Shown: positions 56,101 through 64,000 of the stretch, piece by piece | Position numbering within the stretch: the first letter of the stretch is position 1 | Layout: each line of letters begins with the position of its first letter | DNA from: Coffea arabica | Lineage: Eukaryota > Streptophyta > Magnoliopsida > Gentianales > Rubiaceae | Direction of reading: 5' to 3' | NCBI RefSeq assembly: GCF_036785885.1 | Contig: NC_092314.1 | Location: 15,273,638 to 15,337,637 of the forward strand | DNA length: 64,000 nt | Notes under the pieces: generated by a model | Database searches by the model: none | The model's input: only the letters and a program-made list of their open reading frames with translations | What the model was told of the DNA's origin: nothing | Position numbers and translations under genes: made by a program

Positions 56101-59100
56101 TCAAAGTGAAAAGACACAGACAAATTAATTCGTCAAAGGGAAACTTTAGTGGACATCATCAAGCATGTTTCTTGAAACAACTACATAGCTGTCTTTTCTA
56201 GCACCTGAGAAAACAAGCCTCATCTGTATTGAAAACACTGAAAACATGTGTAGGAAACTCCAAGTTAATCCATACCTTTAGTAAGACAGGGACCAATGAG
56301 TAAAAGAAAAACATAGCCACTGAAAATCCAAAAAATGGAAGAGCCTGAAACCAAAAGATTGCAAGGAAAAATACAGGGATAATGTTAAGAAATTACTAAA
56401 GGAAAATACATAACATGCATACAAAGAAGCGATAATTAAAACTGAACTGATAAAGCAGAGATGTACATACAACTCTTTGACACAAAACATTTTCTATCTT
56501 CTCCATGCTTTTCTGATCAACTTTGATAAAGTTGTCTTTAGTTACGAAAAAGGTCCCAGAAAGGAGTATTTAAAAATAATTATTACCATTCTAGACTGAA
56601 TCCATTAGCTTGACAAGTCATAACTTTTACAGAAGAGCTGAAAACATATAAACATGTGAAGAAAAAGTAACGACACATTCTGGGGACAACCATATGGGTG
56701 CATTTATCTTCTTTAGTCTATAAAGTATGGGATATTTGTGTATTAAATGTTTCTGCTGTAGAAAGGGCAATATATTCAGGATTAACCAAAATGGGAAGTA
56801 AGACAAGTCGATTGGGGACCATTAACCTCAAAAAAGAGTAACTTGAAAACATAAAAGATCTAGAAACTTGCCCATGCATATCTAGGACCAAAAATTGATT
56901 TTAAGTCATCAAACTTCAAAAAATTTGTTGGGCACGATTAAAATTTAATTGCACATCTGATAACTCGTAAACCTAAAAATACACCCATTTATAGATCAAC
57001 AGAACGTGGTCAAAACAAAAATCTACACTTCTAAGTTTTCTTTTGATGTCAACATACAAAGTGGCCTAATATTTACAGACAGGAAAAAAGTGTGAGCGTA
57101 TAATTTATAGTGTCAACGTAAGCAGGTGAATAAAATATTCCATAGAATTTGGTCATATTTCTGTAGAGATGTATTCAATAGCTTGGCTTTTACATCTCGG
57201 AAAGCTCATGCATTTACTTACTATTTTTTTTTTGAAAAAGAAAAGGGTTGGTCAGTGGAAGAGCAGAGGTTGTGTGATTTTGTGTCTGCTAGAGAAAAAG
57301 AGAGAGAGAGCGAGAGAAAGACTCACAGCTCCAGCTGACCAGTGAATAGACTTGAGTTCATCCCGTTCAAGTATGCTTCTATATACATGATTAAGGACAA
57401 TTACTAACCCAGACATAAAATTATTCAGTAAGTCAACCCATTCCTGGCCTGTAGAAGCAGAAATCTCATACTGTGATTTTCCAAACAAAAACTAACATGA
57501 CTAAGCGCCTGTTTTGCAGAACTATGGCTGTATGAATTCATGACAATCAATAACCATATTGCAAAATTTAATGGTGGGTAGCTTCTAGTTAACTGCAGAT
57601 ATTATCATTTGCATACCCAAGAAATATGCTTATTACAGTTCCCAAACAGGTGAAGGAATGCAGTTTAGGCATCAGAGCTCTCCAAACTCCATCCCATACA
57701 GTTCGTACAAGTGAGTTTTATACTAAATAAAACAGCTACCAAAAGAAAACAACATTGAAGGCTGTTTGATTAATAATAATAAGTGGATTGACCTGAATCA
57801 TTACAGGCACGACATCTATATGTCAAATACAAGTAGAAGCATGCAAATCTTATAAAGGATACATTTGGCAAGCACTGACAATTGCACCAAAGAAGCCCAA
57901 GAATGCCATAAGTTCAACCCTGTCAGCACTTTTGACAAGAAACTCCTGTATATAGAATAAGAAGGATTACTAACACCAACTTCAGATCAATTTAGGGAAA
58001 AGAAATATAACAAATATGGTTACAAGAGATACACTAGACGCCAACTTCATGCAATTGTCATAGAAGAGAGTAGTCAAAGAATTCCATTTATTAGCTTACT
58101 GTATGCACATGAACATAAACATATGGACATACAAGTCTGCATGTAAACACCAATATCTCTTGGGATCTGCCTTTAAGTAAAGCCAACCATCAGTATATAC
58201 ATAAAACAAATTTTAAGAATCACTCCGCCTCTGCTCTAAAACTCATTTTGTCTGGCTCTGTGTATTGATAGCTTTTATCCAGATGAGTCCATTAAAATCA
58301 GAAACACTTCTTTCAGCCTTCCAAAGCCATCAAATTATAAACATAAACTTCTTCTGACGGAAACTTCTGCCCATTCAACACCTTGCTTTCTTCTTTCAGG
58401 TCTTGAGCAGAGGCTGTCAAACTTCCAATTTATTAACAATCAACCCCAGTAAAAAGTAAGAAAGCATCCCATAGAATGGTTCTTAACTGTTATAGACTTG
58501 TGACATCCCATGAGAAAAAGAATATCATGTCTTGCCACAGATGATCATGGAAGCATTCCAAGGACATTTTGCCAAAAAAGAAGTAATATTTACAGTAGCC
58601 TCGGACTTAACATCAGAGCTGCTTTTTTATAGTGCACCATCAAGGTAATAGACTCCAACCAAAATCAAGGTAATAGACAGATTGGCATTATTTTGAAAGT
58701 AAAGCTAATAGTAGCAAAGTTTGGGCAAGCAACTGCTGCTTATATAACACATAGGGTTACAGGTCAAGGACCCTTTTAATTCCAGAACAATGCTTATAGC
58801 TTCCGCTCTCGCTCTCTCACTTCTTCTCTGAGCCCTCCCCCCCTCCCCCCCCCCCCCCCCCCCCAAAAAAAAGCAGAAACAAAAATATGTGCATATGTCT
58901 GGTGTATGCGCACATAGATGGAATTTTACTCACTTTTATCTTGAGCGAATTTCAAGTCTGTAACAGGAAATGGTTAAATGAGACAGATATTGAAGGCAGA
59001 AATGACTTTTCTGATGGCAGATTAATCATTTTGTATATGCAAAAGGTTCGGATTGTTGATTTTACCAACCTCACTGACATTACTGACAGCATAAAGTGTA

Positions 59101-62100
59101 GCCCCAGCAATTATAAGTATATCGCCTTTAATTGGATTGCTGCCATCTACAGCCAGACAATTAAATTAGTGAAAGAAAAAGTAATTCCAAATATGAACAT
59201 CAAATGAATACTCAACAAGATAACCAAGGTGAAAACTGGATAGCAAAATCTGTCCAGTAAATGCGGATTCAATGGATCATGCAGCATGCAAACCATTGTG
59301 AGACCAGAAATAAATCACTGCAAGTACAAGAACACAATAGCCTTCTTTTCGTTTAGAAACAATATACATGTGTACAAGGTTGCAAGAAGATAATAACCTC
59401 GCATTATTCTAAATTCTTTCCTGTAGAAAAGGAAATGGCACTTTCAACTTAATTATACTTACTTTTTGAGAAAAGGAAAACTTGAAAAATACTGACTATC
59501 GGTTACAGACATATCATCATCAATAAATAAAATACAAAATTAAAAGCAAAGGCTGCAATATGACAAATGGAATGCTGCAAATGAAACTGAAAAATCCATA
59601 GCCAAATTAAAAGAATTAGTAACAACATTACTTCTACCTTTAATCCAATTTTGCAATTCATATATATATGTATAAATTTTTGAGATCAAGCATTAACTCA
59701 CTCAAGAAAGCATAAAATTAAGATGCCCATAAAGTAAGGTCACTTTGCATTGTTTATCAACCATTGACTACAAGATAACAAAAGAGAATAAGCCTTGACC
59801 CACATGTTACAAGAAACACATGCAGACATATTCCATTGTATATAGTCCAAAAAATTTGATAATGGATAAGATGTAAGTCTCACTCTGTGCAAGAAGTATA
59901 AAAAATGGAAAGCAATGGAAGCAAAACAAATGATTCATATTATTAAACTTTTGGGTTTGTATGTTACCCAGTTTTGATAACGTGGCCATGTGGGAAAGGA
60001 AGGGTAAATCCCATCAGGTGATTGCACTTATACAACTTTTATCAATAAGGAAAAAATATACATGAAAAACAAGGTAGAAAGACTTTACGTGCTCGATCTG
60101 CTGAATGTACGTCCGAGAAAATGACCAACACCAGCCCAGCCACACAGATTGCAACACCAACAAATTTTCTGTATTTGTATTTTGTCTTCAAAAAAAGCCA
60201 TGTAAGCAATATGACACACGGGATTGACCAACAATCCAGTAGCATTACACTAGTTATGGATGTGTACTGGTATGACTTCACCACTGTAGATCAACCAAAA
60301 ACCAAATCATAATCTAGAGGAAGATAAATGCCATTTTGCAATAATTTTTAAAGTTTCCGCAAAAAATCTCGTTTTTCATTTTCATATATAAGCTTGGGAA
60401 AATATTCCTTTTTCCTCATTCTCATTCCAGAATACACTAGTAAGGAAAACACGTGAGTGGGTAACTTTCTCCAAGTACCAGCATAAACACATCAGAAGAC
60501 AAAACTTATACACTATCACACATCAGATTAATCCTTCCTGAATTTTTTAAAATTACTTTGAAGTGTATAGGATTTAATAATCCAACAACGCTGAGTTAAA
60601 AGAGCTTAAAATGGTTGTTCTTTCTCCTGTCAGTCATTGACCCATCGGCTTGATCCAGTGATCTCATTTTCAAAGCTCTACCTGTATCTTGGAATAAAAT
60701 CAGGATGACAGAATGCTGCCAGCCATGGCACGGAATGTTATGTCAGGATCATTGCACAAGAAAAAAAAACTCTTTCAAAAAGATTGCATTTACTTTGATA
60801 ACTTCCATTTGTTCATAGATAAACTGAATCCTGTTGTGACTTGTCTTCTTGTCTTTACTAGTTCACATGTTCTTCTACTTCGATGCCTAAATTTTAAATC
60901 AATACTTTTATTCTGGGAGCTTCAAGTTCCAAATTTTCACGTTATCATCTCAGACAACCCTCAACACGCATTCACAGTATCTTTCAGTTTCCACCAACTT
61001 GTATATTACAAAAAAATCAGTTCTTCCATCTTTTCTCTCTGCCTTCACTTTCTTTTTTCCATCTCAACTTTTCTTTACAGTGAACTATTCACCACCTACC
61101 AAAATATTGACATAAAAATCTAATTGCAGCCATTGAGGTATAGGATTTAGAAAATTAGTGGAAATTTCTACTTAGAGCCCCAAAAATGACATTACAGACA
61201 GTAAAAGGTCAACAATTGGGTTTGTGCAATTAATTCCAAGAATCATAGGGGGGTTGAGTGATACAATGTAACAACATCAACTACTCCTTTGTTTGAAAAT
61301 TTAAAGTTTCACGTGGCAATATATTTTGGGAGAGAGTGGAAAATCACATTTTAAGAAAGAGCGAGTAACTTAGTTCCGCAGTCTAAAAGTTTGGGATGAC
61401 ATAAGATGTATAAAACTTCTTTTTTTTTTAAATATCTAGCCAAAAAGAGAACTACAATAATATGTTAGTTATCCAGAGAGTCTTGAGACGCTAATTAAGA
61501 TATTTATTGATGCTTAAAGGAAAAAAACAATCTAACATGTTAATTATTCAAAAAATCATAAAAGTATGCATGTAATTCTCACCTAGAAAATTGGCCTCCA
61601 CATCAACAACTGCAAGAAGGACGTAGTAATACCATTTTGCCTGCTCAACAGCAATGAAAGGAAAAGGTTCAAAAAGATGAAAAATCATGAAGGCCACAAA
61701 CATCTAAGGCTGGTACTAACAAGTCATCAGTGCTGCATGTTCACAATCCCACTTCTTAACCAAAAGCTGACATCTAATCAAAGCAACAATAGAAATGAAC
61801 TTGCTGGCTTAATGATTACTAAATCAATTTCAATGGCATTGCAAACCAGTAGGCTAGTTTTTTTCAACAGGAGTCAGTCTGACAAACTTTCCCCTGTCAT
61901 GCATTGTATATCTTACCTTTTATCTAAACATGAAATATTGACCAACTCAACGCTGGTCAAAGTAAATACTCTTTTGAGGTCCTGATGACTGAATTACAGA
62001 ATTTCTCAACTATATTTCACACAATCACCACCAATCTTGTCCATTATAGCAATAAAAATTTCTATGATAGGCAGTTCTTCAGCAACCTCAACCCCAGCTG

Positions 62101-63967
62101 AGTTCTCTTCATTCCTGCAATGTATTCTCATGAGTTATAGCTCAACTCTGAAAAATGGAATTCTCCTGGAGAGGACTCATAACTTTTCTACTCCATTCAA
62201 TTCACTCTCTTGAAAAAGATGCATCTCAACCCAACACCAGTCTCTAAGTGACCAACTTTTCAGCCATGTTTCTGAGTTTATCAATCTCTCTCTCTCTCTC
62301 TCTCACTCTCTCTCTCTCTGGGAGCATTTCTGTAGCTGTGAGTATGCTGTCATGCCTATATCATTAGCTTATTTGCAAGTTCATGTTCATCAGTAATATA
62401 TGAACTACGTTAGATTTCATCTCATTATTGTTTCTTCTTTCTATCCACACTTTCTTCATCCAGAAAAGTAAACATTACTCCAAGCTAAATGATATGTTAA
62501 CAACTTTCTCTTAGATGACTCTTTTCCCCCCCTCTCTCTCTCTCTCTCCATATGTGTATATGTGTGTGTGTCCATGTACGTGTGCATGTATATATGTATA
62601 TATCAAAAACAGACACATGTACGCAAATCAGAAACACTACTTAGAAATTTACTTAAAAGAACAAATCCTCCCACGATTACAAGCAGAGAAATGCAAACAC
62701 AAACATATATACGGTTTGCCATTGAAAATGCAGAGAAACTTTGTGGGATATTTCCATTCAGGAAATGTTAGTTACATAATAACAGAGGTTAAATAAGACC
62801 ACAAATGTCTTAGGAACAATTTTGCTCACATTATTTTGCAACTGCTATGGAACGAATCTGAGTAGATAAAGACAACCCCATCACCATCTTAAAACTCCAT
62901 GGAGTAGCCATTGTCCTCACATAACATAAACTGCATGTTTGAGAGATTGGCAACTCTGCTTTTACGTTTAAGAACATGAAAATCTTGAGCATTTGACCAG
63001 AGGCAGATTTAAAAAACCTACCATTAGTTTTCAAAATCTTAACTTGATAGACGCTCATATCACAATACTGCCAATTCTATGAGGCACAACCAGTTCATAA
63101 GCGAATTGACATATATCACCATATACTATCAACTTGATAGACTGTTATCTATAAAAACCATTTACAGATTCAATCAACTATTATCACCTCAAGATCAGAA
63201 AACCATTTACAGATTCAATCAACTATTACCACCTCAATATCAGAAAGACAGCTATAACATCAACTTATTACCAACTAATTATATGGAAATGTAAGCACCC
63301 TCGCAAAAGCTCAGATACATAGATAGCTAACCTTCAGTGGTTTCCGTCTGTAGATCATAACCCCTCCATATATTACACCCAATAGAACGTAATTCAAGAA
63401 AGATTGAGAAGTTGGAGCATTAATTCCTAGGAAAACATGGGAGAAAAAGGTTGGTCAGATTACAATTTTATCAAGAAAGACCTCTTTCCGCATTAAATGC
63501 ACACAATATTACAGCCATAATTTACTTAGAATAGACTATCACAAAAGGTTGGTTGGATTACAATTTATGAACAAAAGCCTCTTCCCCCATTAAAGAGTTT
63601 AAGAAGTGCACACAAGGTAACAGATATAATCCACTAAGAATAGACAATCACAAAATCTAATTCTTCTTTTCCCCCGCAAATTTGAGAAGTCAATAATCAT
63701 ATATACCTCAAAATTCATTCAGAAAAAACAGACTAATACTAAAAGAAGCAGCAAAAAACCATTTTCAAGTACTTCAAACAACAGAAAATTACGGGCTCTT
63801 CCTCAAACACAGAGATAATATAGAGAGTTTCAGACGTGAAACAGACCTTTTCTAGCAAGTTCTGAAGATGAAAATCCAGTAGAAGTGATCAAAAGAGAGA
63901 GCAATTGTCCCAAACCAAAAGCCACAACTGTCTTCTTTGTGAAAAACTCCTTAATAAAATCCGCCAT
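53121..63967 (-). CDS. SLC35F1/DUF914-type solute transporter of the drug/metabolite superfamily (11 exons)
   Basis: Exons in gene order: 63967-63847, 63426-63332, 61640-61583, 60283-60089, 59146-59070, 57945-57863, 57378-57327, 56345-56276, 54987-54901, 54788-54727, 53349-53121. The protein (about 375 aa) starts MADFIKEFFTKKTVVAFGLG and includes SYQYTSITSVMLLDCWSIPC, GGSNPIKGDILIIAGATLY-type, VSNVSEEFLVK and SGSTMLNLSLLTSDMWAVLI blocks, the hallmarks of plant SLC35F/DUF914 proteins. About ten membrane helices are expected, then a hydrophilic Ser/Glu-rich tail encoded by the last exon. Substrate is unknown; relatives sit in endomembranes or plasma membrane. Exon 8 is 70 bp where the conserved frame needs 69: an extra base in the AAA at 56339-56341 shifts the frame before FPFFGFSVAMFFFYSLVPVL. 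Only 33 bp of leader lies in the window. Confidence 0.93.
55087..55525. mobile_element. Stowaway-like (Tc1/mariner) MITE in intron 8
   Basis: The left end TA|CCCCCTCCATCCCAAATTTA matches the usual Stowaway start (CTCCCTCCGTCCCA...). The reverse complement of the right end (CTCCC...CGTCCCACAATTAG) fits too, with about 8 extra bases inside. TA precedes the left end, but the right TA is lost. It lies between exons 9 and 8 of the transporter gene. Confidence 0.5.
58845..58864. repeat. Poly(C) run, 20 nt, followed by A9
   Basis: A mononucleotide tract in intron 5 of the transporter gene. On the gene's own strand it is T9 then G20, able to form a G-quadruplex in the pre-mRNA. The length may be unreliable in the assembly. 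Confidence 0.9.
62285..62319. repeat. (CT)n microsatellite
   Basis: Nearly perfect CT units with one CA interruption, in intron 2 of the transporter gene. A second shorter CT run lies at about 62532-62548. Confidence 0.93.
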
Positions 63968-64000
63968 GCTGATTATCTACCCACCTCTGACTACCGAATT

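Noticed and set aside
57252..57488. Separate 78-codon minus-strand gene
   Set aside because: It contains exon 7 of the transporter (SILERDELKSIHWSAGA) read through into intron on both sides.
60713..61123. 136-codon plus-strand frame in a transporter intron
   Set aside because: Antisense to the transporter's intron 3, Phe/Ser/Leu-rich, no recognisable domain or codon pattern.

Overview
The window is nuclear DNA from a flowering plant, most likely a eudicot. The evidence is spliced genes with GT-AG introns, a plant MOZART1/GIP1 gene, a plant DUF914/SLC35F-type transporter gene, and dense plant transposons (Helitron, hAT, PIF/Harbinger-like MITEs, LINE, SINE, Ty3/gypsy LTR). I cannot name the species. 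Most open reading frames in the six frames are chance or transposon debris.

Host genes: (1) a 12-exon + strand gene at 17804-27340, reconstructed exon by exon with every phase matching (466 aa). I assign it to the uncharacterised At3g49140/At3g59300-like plastid family with a C-terminal DUF2470-like domain. (2) A - strand gene or gene fragment at about 28.2-29.7 kb, of which two phase-compatible exons are visible and whose family I do not recognise. (3) A - strand MOZART1 (GIP1) gene, coding exon 36020-36262, with a spliced 5' UTR exon at about 37.45-37.7 kb. (4) An 11-exon - strand SLC35F/DUF914 transporter gene at 53121-63967, complete from ATG to stop, except that exon 8 carries one extra base relative to the conserved frame. 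Genes 1 and 4 appear, from memory, to be neighbours in Arabidopsis (At3g59300 and At3g59310-40). If so, the interval between them is an ancient neighbourhood inflated by transposons.

Transposon layout: 0.3-3.7 kb, decayed transposon-type gene (plant mobile-type domain plus Ulp1-like protease); 5.5-9.0 kb, a 3.5-kb nearly perfect palindrome; 9.9 kb, a tRNA-type SINE; 10.3-10.8 kb, a hAT MITE with a perfect 8-bp target duplication; 11.6-16.1 kb, a Helitron with both ends, a 9-exon RPA-like gene and a Rep/helicase gene lacking its middle; 31.0-34.3 kb, a multi-layer foldback element with mirrored promoters; 38.0-39.5 kb, MITEs nested three deep; 39.5-41.4 kb, a PIF-like and a hAT-like element; 41.9-43.5 kb, another long palindrome with a mirrored reading frame; 44.6-50.0 kb, a 5.4-kb solo LTR carrying a truncated SINE; 50.3-52.6 kb, two PIF-like MITEs, an inverted-repeat element and a LINE remnant.

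The strongest candidates for new biology are the three long palindromes. Each would give a long double-stranded hairpin RNA if transcribed, and two show later insertions datable by comparing arms. Next is the Helitron that lost its catalytic core but kept its RPA gene. Element families are inferred from end motifs and target duplications read by eye, so boundaries without a stated target duplication are approximate.
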